Positions 21,834-32,704 of a stretch of 64,000 nt of DNA are shown piece after piece. The notes below the pieces were generated by a model, which made no database searches, had not been told where the DNA came from, and was given only the letters and a program-made list of their open reading frames with translations. The position numbers and the translations under genes were made by a program. Position 1 is the first letter of the stretch. Every line of letters starts with the position of its first letter. The stretch covers positions 32,788,213-32,852,212 of the forward strand of contig OZ234493.1 in assembly GCA_965153455.1 (NCBI GenBank), read 5' to 3'. This DNA comes from Sphagnum compactum (Eukaryota; Bryophyta; Sphagnopsida; Sphagnales).

Positions 21834-22694
21834 AGACTTAAATGTTTCTTAACAAAAGATTATGTGAGAGAGTAGGAAAGAGTGGTGCGCATGTATTTTC
21901 GTATTTTCCCACCCTTGGTTCTGCTACCGGCCGGGTAAATGGCGGGTCGTCTGAACCTGGAGAAACAGCGGTCGTCGTCTCCAACTCCGCTCATAATCGC
22001 TCTCCCATCCTTCTTCTCTCTTCTGGAGTTGCGCCAAAACACAATTTCTCCTCAGCAGCTTCACGTTCTGTCTGTCCTCGCTTCATTGCAGTGGTATTCC
22101 TTTGCTTGTAATCTCTGCTTCTGATGTCTATTGCGTGTGCTTCTGTAGCTTTGTTTGGAACTGAGTTTCCACACATTCTTCTCCAGTAATACAGCCTCAA
22201 GAAGAAAAGAACAGCTCCGTTTGTTTGTCTAGTTTCGGTTTTTCGGAATTTTGTTTCACTCTCCTTGTGACGGTACACCAAACACACAGTCGCTCCTCAG
22301 TGTAATGCTTCCGGGGTCTTCTGTTGTTGTGAGGAATTTGGGTGCGGCTTTGATCAAGTTGTAAGTTGATTTCTTTCTTAACTCTCTGCTTTGTCTTTGT
22401 TTCATACTGTTTGTTGTGCAGTTGGTTCATACACGTGAGCCGGGTGAGCGGCACCAGTGTTTTAAGTGTGTCTTTGTAAAGGACGAATCTGGAGTTTGTC
22501 GAGCAGTCATTTGTTTCTGTGGCAAGTTTGAATTTAGGTTCGCTTTTTGCCGCAGAAGAGTACGTAACTCGTCGCATCGGAGAGAGGTGGCTCTCTGTGA
22601 GTCTGTTATCTCAATTTCGTTCAGGCCTAGGTCAGCTTGAAGAACTTGGAAGGGAGCGTGTTAAACACAGCCAGCCATACACAGACAGACAGAG

Positions 22695-23642
22695 ATGGAA
22701 GAGCGTACACATATGCGATATGCGGCGTTGTTGATGCAAGATGGCCACAGAGATCGGCCTCATGAAGACCTACGCTACAGGTTTGAGCTCCATGAAGATT
22801 TGCCGTGGAAATCGATAGCGGTGGCCTTGGTCCTATTGGCGTTTGGCTCACTCTTTCTTGTCATTTCGCATTTCATCTACACGAGACACATGGAAGGCGA
22901 CTCATCACAGGCATACGGCTTCCTGGTTCTGGGAGTTCTTCTCTTTCTACCTGGTAAGTAAAGGACACTGCCCTGCCGCCTTTTCATTTTGTTCTTATTG
23001 TAGGTCCGTGTCTCTCCTAATCATCGAGCCATTCCTAAACTGGCGCCTATAGCTTCTGCATTGCTGGAGATCTCGGAGTGTGAAATTGGGAACAAGCAAT
23101 GCCGTGGCTCCTGAAGGCATTCTTGCGTGTAGGTTTTCATCATCCAGTTGCTTGTCACTCTTATGCTGTTAGGATCACGATTCGTTGCCCGGGTTTACCA
23201 TAAGGCTTGCATTTGCATGTGTTCTGAGTGTTTGTAGCCCTTTCTGCAATGGATCAGACTGGACAATGGGATATTTACTCGGGGGCATTGTTCAGCTGGT
23301 TGTTCTGTTTTACTTAACCTAGCTTTTGTTGCAGAACTTGTCATCAACAATCCATCACCCAAAGTCATTGTTGTGGGACAGAAATAAGATGTCATCAAAC
23401 AAGAATAGATAGCAAACGTCATGATAATCCTTCCCTTCTCACATTTGCTTGCATTGCATCATTTTGGTTCTATCTCCTCCCCATGGATGTTGTTTCTGGA
23501 CCTGTTGCAAAATCTAGTCTTCAATTTTCACTGAATCAACTTGTGAACTGCATCACAAACAGGTTTCTATGAGACAAGAATAGCCTATTACTCATGGCGG
23601 GGATACAAAGGATATTCTTACTCTCGTATTCCTGCATACTGA
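22695..23642 (+). CDS. TMEM230/134-family membrane protein
   Basis: Two exons, 22695-22953 and 23563-23642, joined in phase 1 across a GT-AG intron, give 112 residues. After a hydrophilic start come two membrane segments, about residues 38-60 (AVALVLLAFGSLFLVISHFI) and 73-87 (GFLVLGVLLFLPG). The family signature straddles the junction: FLPGFYETRIAYYSW, then RGYKGYSYSRIP at the C-terminus. TMEM230 proteins sit in endosomal, Golgi or secretory-vesicle membranes and assist vesicle trafficking. The plant role is little known. The protein has the usual length, intact ends and no stops. The gene lies alone inside the segment bounded by inverted arms at 19.3 and 26.35 kb, which is unusual and discussed in the findings. 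Confidence 0.9.
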
Positions 23643-24689
23643 AGGATTGTTAAAGAGGAGCACGAAGGTTCTCCTTTCTGACGTTGCCAGGGAATGGGAT
23701 CAACTGATTGGACAACATCTGCCCACCATGGTGCAAAGAAGTGACATCCATGTGTCTACTTCAATGCATTGTATTGTTTTGGTCAAGTTTGGCAATTGCA
23801 TTATGGTCTGAATGCCAGAACTTATCTGTGTATTCCAGCTCTACTGAGATGAATCAGTTTTTGATTTGGACCATGTTTTTCTCCTATGGATCACTCAGGA
23901 ACTTTTTTTTCTCTCAGCCCTGTACTGGGGTCGGTAGTTCTTGAACTGTACAAAGCTGTATTTGGTCTTCAATTTCAAAGTGAAGGTAATCCTTTTTTGT
24001 TTGATTTGGAGAGAATGCTGCTTTTGTCCCTTTTCCTGTTTTCTTAAGTTATGTTGTAGACTTTGTCTGTGTACTTTGATCCAGTCTGTTCTTTATCATA
24101 TGCCTTGTCTTTTCTCCCCCAAAGCAAGCAGCTGAAATCTACACTTTGTTCTTTTTAGATTGTGCATGGAAATTCTCTTCCACATCCTCCCCACGTGAGC
24201 AAACACAACCAAATCAGTTTGATGCTCAAAAACATTGTCTTTGGAACATTTGAAAAACATCCACAAAAGTGTAGAAAATTTGCTGAGCCAGACTACATTG
24301 GGAAGGGATGGAGGTGTGAAATGATTCATGATTCACCAAGAAACTGATTTTGTTGGCAAGCAACGAATCATTTGAGCATTGTTCAAGAAAATGCCAGATC
24401 AAACCAGGTTCTAAGGCAAATGAAATAATGAGAAAATGCATATAGACACGCAATTGCAACATAACAAAAAGTCGCAAATTTTACAAAACTTTGAGAATAG
24501 TAATGTGTACACACATTTACAGATAACACAAATAGTGGTGTAAAAGTTTTGTAGTTTTGGAAATAAGGCAGAAATGGGTATCATTGCAGACACAGTGGTT
24601 GTTGATGGATATGGACAGTCCCAAAAGAACCCAACATGAGAAACATGAAAACAGTTTCTGAAGGAAGGGTTTTCTTGCAAAAGAATATG
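23643..24689. other. 3' region of the TMEM230-type gene; nothing further seen
   Basis: T-rich sequence probably containing the 3' UTR. Open frames on both strands are short and without motif. Confidence 0.4.
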
Positions 24690-24895
24690 CATAAATTGTG
24701 GGGTTGGGTTGGAATTGCAATTAGGATTGAATGGATCAAAGTCACATTGGGTTTGGGTTGCAACTGCAATTAGGATTCTCAATGGATCACGCACATTGGG
24801 TTTGGGTTTTGCAATTGCAATTAGGATTGAATGAATCGCTCACATGGGGTTGGGTTGGGATTGCAATTAGGGTTCAATGGATCACGTTTGATGGA
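24690..24895 (+). repeat. Minisatellite, 46-51-bp unit, four copies
   Basis: The core GCAATTAGG(A/G)TT recurs with its cytosine at 24718, 24767, 24818 and 24864. Each copy also has GAATGGATCA-type and CACATTGGGTTTGGGTT-type parts. Open frames here are repeat artefacts. Confidence 0.8.
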
Positions 24896-25199
24896 CAACA
24901 AATTCCTCTGTCCTTTTACTACAAATGTAATGACTGCTGCTTGTCAGGAAGAGATCTTTTGGAGATCAGTTCATGGGAGGGCTGTCCTGTTTTGTTCTGT
25001 TCTGTTTTCGTGAGGTGGCAAACGCACAGATTGGGGGGATAAATGGGTGTGAATTGTGTGCAATTTCCAAAGCAAATCTTGGAGCATAATCTTCAGTGCA
25101 ACTGTGACAATTTTGTGTAAGACTGAATATTATTATACTCGAACAAAAACCTAAGTCTTTGGGATATCTGTGCCCTGGTATTACCTCGGGGTCGCATAT

Positions 25200-25373
25200 A
25201 CTGTTATTTAAAATACTCAAAAGGACTGGTACTGATACTAGTACTGGTATATATTGGCTAATATTGCCTCAGGTCATATTCAACTGGTATGTTCTTCAAT
25301 ACCAGTACTCATACCAGTACCATATACCCAGGTTACACCCTATACACCAATACAACACTGGTACTTCCAGACA

Positions 25374-25404
<31 letters not shown>

Positions 25405-25410
25405 CGTGTT
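25200..25410 (+). repeat. ACCAGTAC-rich segment and TG microsatellite
   Basis: Words such as ACTGGTACTGATACTAGTAC, ACCAGTACTCATACCAGTAC and ACTGGTACTTCC recur on both strands between 25223 and 25370. A run of about ten TG units follows at 25384-25404. This is simple-sequence DNA with many small inverted repeats. Confidence 0.65.
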
Positions 25411-25559
25411 GTGTACTACCACAATCCAGCAATCCGGCTTCTGCTGCACAACTTCCCAACAAAAATCTCTGACAAGAGCTGGGAAGCAGCTTCCATTAAA
25501 AACTCAAAGCAACCGCATTTAACATCGCATCAAAGTTGAGTATGTTAGTATGTACCAGT

Positions 25560-26351
25560 GTTCCAGCGGGGTAATTTTATTTTGCTGATAACTGCCAGTT
25601 TCGGGTTTTTCACAGAGTTTCCAGAACCAAAGAACCGCCGGTTCTTATTGCTCCCCGAAAAGAGAAAAGGAGAGAATCGAAGAACCTGTTGTTCTTTTGG
25701 AGAGTACTCAAAGGGACTGGCGGTTTTTCATGGAGAGAACCAACCGGTAAAGGACTGGAGGTTATGAAGGCAGTTATTTGGTTTCCTCAGATTTTTTAGA
25801 ACCATGGTTAGATATTCCATAGCTTGGTTCTTCCAGCTTTTGAGAACCATGGTTAACTTATAAACCCTAACTAAGAATTGCCCTGAATGTGCAGGGCTAT
25901 ATTGATTTTGGGGGGGGGGGGGGATCTGGGGGGGATCTTATCAGAAGAAACAACAAGTACAACTTATGCTCAACCCTTGTCTTTATGGGTGAAATTTCAC
26001 CCAGTTGGTGCATTTTTGTTGGCCTTGCCTACCAAGGCAAGAAGGATATTGTGTTTAGATTCATTATAGAGTATATAGTAGCTTAAGGGATTTTGGCCCC
26101 TAGGTAATAAATAATAATAGGTCTATTTTTATATGAGGATTAAATTTGAAATATGATATTTTTGGCTTGTGTTGAAACTTGAGATTAGTTCCAGAGTTAT
26201 AGTATCTTGAAGGATTTTGGTTTCTTTTAGAGGATTTTTTGAAGATTAATTATTTTCGCATGGTGAAATATTTGAGTTTTCATAATTCTTTTTTTGCCTC
26301 AAGATACTTTTAAATCTAAATGATAAGGCCGCAGTGTGACACACCCCTTGT
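25560..26351 (-). mobile_element. Right arm of the large inverted repeat (family R1, reverse orientation)
   Basis: The reverse complement starts ACAAGGGGTGTGTCACACTG at 26351 and follows the left arm (19308-19985) closely for about 360 bp. It then continues, with a G-run insertion near 25911-25923, into AGAACCGGCGGTTCTTTGG and AAAACCCGAAACTGG words that match the inner part of the left arm. The outer end CCCCTTGT is followed by TTA, equal to the TTA before the left arm. Either the two arms are ends of one foldback-type element of about 7.04 kb, or two separate copies inserted in opposite directions. Confidence 0.75.
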
Positions 26352-27777
26352 TTAATTTTGAAAAAAAAGGTGATTTTGAGGGTTTTCTATTGCCATAGTT
26401 TTATGGCATTTTTTTGCAGTAGATAGGCAACAATAGAGAAAGATGCTTATGTTCTTCTTATACTTTCGTGATTTGTGTGTAACCAAATTTGGCTAAACCT
26501 ATTTATTGTTGTTTTACCACCTTTGCTCCATCACAAAACTGTTAAAAAAGAAAAAACTGCTCTTTCAAAAGTGGTCATCAAACTCATAATTTCTAATGTT
26601 TTGAAATAACAGTTCCAGCATGATGATTGTAATAGCTCATCTAACTTTGCAAATAGTTCATTATGTTAGTTAATTTACACAATTGGAAACCCACCCCTAA
26701 AACACATCGACCTTCAGATTAGTTGTTAACAGACTAAATTTTTAGGGTTTAGGGTTTCATTAGTGAACATAACATAGAAAAATAAGATTTATTCAGTAGT
26801 AACCTTTAGTTTACTGCTGTAGATAAATGTATAGTACTATTATTTTTAGTAATAAATATAATGTAAAAGATTAGATTTATTTAGTTGGAGCAAGTGAAAC
26901 GCCAACCCGCGCCTACTTTCATGCAAGCGACTTCCATGACCTAGGCCCTAAACCTTAAACGGGGCCAGACTGACCCAGACGCCCACCAGCACACCATCCA
27001 CTGGATGATGGTTATTACTCACTTGTGGATGAACCTCAAGTGAGTTAATATTTGGTTTTATCTTGGTAATCAATTCTGTAGGAAACAGGTCTCATACATA
27101 ACCATGGCCCTCAACATTTGTCTTGACCTAGTGTTATGTATTAGTTTTGTCAATTATAGGGTTCTAATAGGTACGCTAGCCTAAAATTTCGACTAACATT
27201 CTTTTTTGTGAAATTTCACATTGTTATGAATTTATTTTTTTTAAACAGAATATTTCATCATAAGGTTCCTTGATTTTTGGAAAAAAAGTCATCAATCAAA
27301 TAGCCGTTGTGATGAAAAGTTGGGTCGGGATGAAACCCTAACTTTCTGGCACAATGCTATCAACCACCAAAGTCAGTACACAACAAAATTCTGGCAATTG
27401 ATGATAATGGGTGGAAGCATTGCCAATTATTCTTGTTTGTTTGTTTTTTGGTTGCAGGTTGTTGTGTGACAGCTTGATTTGTGGCGAGACAACGCTCAAC
27501 GTTTGATGTTTGGCTGGTTATACTCTTCATTGCAAAAAGAGTTTGGAGGTTTGCAAATTGGTTTTGGAAGACGCAAGCGATGGAACATCTATATGAAGAG
27601 TTACCAAATTCTGTGAAAAGATAGTTAAACATCAAACTCTTTTGTTTTTCTAAGATAGAATGTTGGTACATGATTGGGGATTTGAATAATTTTAGTAATG
27701 TCTTGTTCAATGCCTTGGTTTGAAGACCTGACTCCTCTTTTGGGCACATAATCTTTGCTACGCAAGTGTAAATACAA
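26352..27777. other. Intergenic DNA, no gene seen
   Basis: AT-rich, with a short GC-richer block at about 26895-27010. The 146-residue minus-strand frame at 27360-27800 has no recognisable motif, runs into the MITE end and is not supported. Confidence 0.4.
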
Positions 27778-28373
27778 TTGGGTGGTACCACTAGGAACAA
27801 AAATTGGTCACATAATATTCATGGGCTCTTTTCTTTAAATGTTTTCATAATTATAAATTATTTTTTTCTCATGTTTGTTTATTGCATGTCAAAATATATG
27901 GTTTGAAGTTTTCATTACAATAAAAAAGTGGAAATTGTTATATATTTGTGTTCCTTATTGATGTGGCCTCTTTAAGAATGAAGTTCTTAAACTTTGAAAA
28001 TTCATAACTAAATTATACCTACTCAAATAATTATTCAATAAAAATATCAAATATAATATTATCTAAAGTACCTTAAATATTTATATCCACAAAAAAAGAA
28101 CCTGAAACCTTGTTTGAAAAGTGTTCATAACTAAAAAGTTCAAAAAAAAAAACCATTGTGACATTCTTGAAACTTTGTGTGAATGTAATGAATAGGAACA
28201 TCAAAATTCAAAATATTTTTTACATTGTTAAAGTTTCAAAATCTATACAACCTAGATAATGTATTCAACAAAAAAATTTATTAAAAATCTTTCTTTACAT
28301 GTTTTCTATATTTTTTCAAAGTTTGATGAGTCCTAAAAAATGAAAATGTAACATTCCTAGTGGTACCACCCAA
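27778..28373. mobile_element. MITE-like element with 20-bp perfect terminal inverted repeats
   Basis: The left end is TTGGGTGGTACCACTAGGAA (27778-27797). The right end (28354-28373) is its exact reverse complement. The 556 bp between are very AT-rich and non-coding. No clear target-site duplication was found, so the exact boundary may be a few bases off. The size, AT content and absence of coding capacity fit a miniature inverted-repeat transposable element. The superfamily is not determined. Confidence 0.75.
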
Positions 28374-31315
28374 CACCCACGCATGCGCTCCAACAGAATT
28401 AAAGCAAAGGTAGAAATAGTTCATAGGGGTCATGTCGAGGAGATGATGAGAGGCTTTAAGGATTTTGAAAGCGATTTTTATGGCAAATCGTTGTGATGTT
28501 GTTGGTTTCTTTTATTTGTTGTAATGTTGTTTGACTTTGTGATTGGGGAAAGAGAGTGCCCACGTAATTGGGAGCTCCGAAATGAGACAATGTTGGAAAG
28601 AATTGTTGAGTGACATTTAGGACCTTGTTTTGTTTTTGTTTATTCCCTAAGTCAATTGTGTAGTGTTTGTTTTCTGCTTATCTCTGTGAGGATTAATAGT
28701 CATCTATTGTTGAATGGTGGCAACTATGTTATGCGTAAAAAATTCCAGAATCTACCATGATTTGTGATTAATTGAGTTATGGTGTAAGGGGTTGGTTAGT
28801 GTTGTCTGTGGGAATAAGTTCATTGGAGTTGGGATTCATGTTCAACCATAACTAAGACTGCCATAAAAAGGGACCAATTAGTAAAAGGATATATTGGAAG
28901 ACTTTGGATGAAAGAGGCATGTTGATTTTTTTGGAAAAAAGAGTTTTGAAGTTAAGTGACTTTGCTTTTTCTTTGGATTTTGATTGATGTGTGTAATTTG
29001 TGGATGAAATGAATGTTCATTAACATTTCAATGTATTGATTCTAATTTTTTCAAAAAAAATCTATTGTGCATGGAAAATCAACACATAATGCATAAATAG
29101 AATGTTAGAAATGCTTCGGAGTAAATATTCATATGGAAACAATGAAGATTATTAAAGGATTTGAAAAAGCTAGTAGGTGATGGCATTCTTTTCCTTAGGC
29201 TTAGTGCGTGAATAATTTGAAGCATTTTTCTTCATCAGAGTAGGATAAACATCGGGAGAGGCGAATATTTATTTACATAGGTGTTTTGAGTGGGTTTCAA
29301 TCTCCTTTTGGGCATCATGGGCAAGTTGGAATAATTATTACAAACCTAATAGAATACAACTTGTTGGGAACTTCAAGGGAATTTTTTTCTCTTGTCAAAA
29401 CTTTTAGGATGTTGAAAATTGGAAGGATTTTGTTATAGAATATGGGATTTGGACTTGGTGTCAATGGTGGGAGAATGTGACTAGAGGGTTTGGATTACGG
29501 AACCAAAGACTAAGATGCCATGAAGAAAACAAAGATAGATCGTGATAGTAAACCCAGAGTGATTTGATTCAACATGTGCCTATAGGATTGTATGTTTGCA
29601 CTAGTCTACCAATAATGTTTAAAGCAATTTTATATCACTAAAATAAAATTTCTAACCCAAAATTTCTTTCTTTGCAATGAGAAGCTGGGCAAATTGTGTA
29701 TTTTGTCAAATTATTATTTTTTGGTTATAATACATCTAAATAGATTTTTTAAAATCCAACTAAATGCAAATAGTTAGTATCCCATACTATAGAATGAATT
29801 TCAACGAGAAATATTGGGATTTTTAAAACTTTCAAGTTGATGAAGTTTTAAATTGACATACGTATTTTCAACTTTTGCATATTATAATCATTTAAAATAT
29901 ATCAAAATTTTAGCGTAAAAGTTGTGAGAGTGAAATTGGAATGGTCTAATCGCTGAAGACCCATAGATTAGATTATAGCTATCTAAAATAATAGCAAACT
30001 TTTAAACAGAAAATTTGTGTTGCACTTCTTATTTCCAATAACCATTGTCATGGAATTTATGTGCTTTCTTTTCATGACTGATTAACCTATTGAGTTGGGG
30101 AAATTGGGGCTCTTGTCTTTTTGTTACACCGTTTTGAATCAATTTAGCTAGATTTCTATGCCCATAGGTATTCAACTATAAAAAAGTATTAATATTTTTG
30201 TGACAAGTTTGAAGAAAAGGTTGCCATTTATTGTTAAATCTCTCTTGGGATGCTCCTAATGGTGCTACAACAAAAATTTGAAAAAGAAAAAAACAAATGG
30301 TATAAGCCCAATGTTGTGCACATAAGTATAAATGACATGTAAACAATTGTGTCATAACCTTGTAGATAAAAGTGACTTGAACACCTAAGTTCATTTATAC
30401 TAACCCCATGCATATGTTTGAATAACATTGACACTTTTGTGATACTTGTGTAAGTTACTCTCCAAACATTTACACTATCCCGTGTAAGATTTTTTTTAAC
30501 ATGTATAAAGCCTTGTATGTGAAAGAGTAACTAGTAGTGTATTTTTTTTGGTAAGAAGAAAGCATGTAGCCAATAAAAAATCATGTTATCTTCAACAACA
30601 ACAACAAAAAGTAATTTTTCAATAATGCAGAAATATTATAAACCGTGTGAACAACACTTTGGCAAAGGATGTAAAGTTTTCTTTGTCCATATTATCCAAA
30701 AGGGGCTCCATTAATAATAACATTATATGAGTCATAGGTGACATCTTGTGGTAAAGAAAAAAGGGTCTCTATTCATAGTCACAACATGTGAGTTATAGAT
30801 GACAACTTTAGACTCAAAACTTTGGGCCATAACTTACATATAAACTAGAGTGGCTGTAATGTACTTTTACAAATTATATACATTTGTTGCACCAATTTAT
30901 TGAATTTCTATCAATAGAAAAATTCTCAAAATCAATAACTCCTGCACTGTAGGCCTGAAAATTACTAAACCATGTCTTTGCACCCATACTCATCAAAAGA
31001 GTTTCAATGGTACCAACAGCACACACCCAATTACCTAAAAACATTAATTTTCAACCCTCATTGAACTTTTAGTGATGAAAATACTCAAATTCAATAACTC
31101 ATGCATTGCAGTTCTAAACATTGCAAAATCACGTTGGTGAGGCACCCCTTACATATTGAGGCCTTTCCAGGAATACCAAAAACACAAAGCCAAGGACCTT
31201 ACTGCATGACAAAACATACAAAACAAACATACTACCTTAATAGATGGACTGTGAGGTTTATGGCACAAAGTTATAATGTTAACACAATAAGCCAACAAAT
31301 AAGAGTTTTACACAT
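28374..31315. other. Intergenic DNA, no gene seen
   Basis: AT-rich sequence with no conserved peptide. A phrase of the form GTCTCTATTCATAGTCACAACATG / GGCTCCATTAATAATAACATTATATG with GAGT(C/T)ATAG(G/A)TGACA recurs at about 30700 and 30763. It may be degraded retroelement DNA, but no terminal repeats or protein domains were identified. Confidence 0.4.
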
Positions 31316-31475
31316 GGAACTTAAATTGAATCCAATTGAATTGAATTCAAACTCAACTAAATTCAATTCAACAATTGGATTACTCTACCAAATTGAATTG
31401 AATTGATTTCAAATTCAACTAAATTCAATTCAACAATCGGATTACTCTACTGAATTGAATTGAATCCGATTCAAT
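31316..31475. repeat. 62-bp tandem repeat of GAATTGAATTCAA type
   Basis: CAATTGGATTACTCTACC and CAATCGGATTACTCTACT lie 62 bp apart (GG at 31377 and 31439), embedded in AATTCAATT/AATTGAATT words that can pair with each other as hairpins. Two full units and a partial third are present. Confidence 0.75.
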
Positions 31476-32704
31476 TCAAGAAAAATGGGATCAAATTGAG
31501 CGACAGTATTGAAAATCTACTTGTGAATATGGTGTTGTGAAGAAAAAAAATCTGAAAAGAAACTTTTCTGTGCCTCTTTACTTGGGAATTGGCTAAACAG
31601 ATTCCAGTCTGGAACTGTCCAAGTGACTACTGCAACTTATGAAACCTGTAGTTCTATCACCTAAACCAGCTCCGATGAATCATCATAATTCAAATTATTC
31701 AAGCTAAAACTGCCTGTACAGAATCCATTTTCACAAACTCACACAAATATAGACTCCTGTGTACAAAGGGATACCACATTTCTCAAACACATTTATGGTT
31801 CCTATGCAGCTTGTGCATTCAGAACATCAACCAATAGATTGATGCAGCTGGATCTAGTCTTGCATAGTTCAGACACAATTGCTAAAATCGGACAACACTA
31901 GAGCCTACTTCTCATCACTTGCAATGACAATCTGCTTACTAGCCATTTGAGTCATAATCGTTACTCTTGTGGGCATTCTGATCTCTCTTCTGCTATGGCA
32001 ATTTTAAAGACAAGCCCAGCCAGCATGTTTAGAACTCAATAACCTTCAGGGACAGTTGCACTCTTCATGACAACTCTGAACAGCATGCAAGCGCTCTGGG
32101 AATCCCTCAACAACATGCACAGTAGTAAAACGAGCCACCATTGCCTCTTTCCCAAAGGCTTTATCAGATTCCAATAGCATGCACTAGGTCATTCTCTGAA
32201 TCTATCTTCCACACATGTAGGACTTCAGGAATTCATGAATCACTAGTTCTGTACAAAACATTCTTTCTGAGCAATGTCTCTATTAGTAAGCTAAAGGCTC
32301 AAGCTATTGAACAAGAATTGTACTGCAAATAAGAGTACACTAGATACAGCCACTTATTGCACACAATCTCAAAGATGATCAACTTAAGGACTGTATGTTG
32401 GTGCTTGAAGTAGGCAGTTGTCGACCTCATGAAGTTAATGCTCCAGAAAACTTTATGCTGCTGCAGTTCCAATCTCCATGATGAGGAAAGTGCTCCCAAA
32501 TTATGTTAGGATAATTGACAAGCCTCCAAAATGCTGCTGCAGTAACAATGAGATCAAGAATGCAAATGCTTCAATCTGCTCTCAATGCCTTGTTTCCCTT
32601 TTAGCTCAATCATGACATGCATGAGAGATGTTTTCCTTATTTGAGTTCTTACATACCTTTTTGCAAGGCAGCAGGCAGCACAATGAGATTGGCTGTATAC
32701 AGAG
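31476..32704 (-). other. 3' flank of augmin subunit 1; no separate gene seen
   Basis: Sequence downstream of the AUG1 stop on the minus strand. Part of it is presumably 3' UTR. Short frames such as 32141-32332 have no motif. Confidence 0.4.

Larger units (their letters stand above)
19986..22690. other. Interior of the inverted-repeat segment, upstream of the TMEM230-type gene
   Basis: Contains a TAA microsatellite (20188-20209), a roughly 200-bp tandem repeat (20493-20900), a short duplicated CTAGGTGTCATGTG-type phrase (about 20990-21060), a possible tRNA-derived SINE (21060-21180) and a TTAA microsatellite (21812-21833). From about 21,870 the base composition becomes more GC-rich and CpG-containing, as expected for the promoter and 5' UTR of the gene starting at 22695. 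Short ORFs there (such as 21939-22124) may be uORFs but have no support. Confidence 0.45.

Noticed and set aside
27360-27800. 146-residue minus-strand frame
   Set aside because: No recognisable motif, and it overlaps the left end of the MITE-like element. Likely chance.
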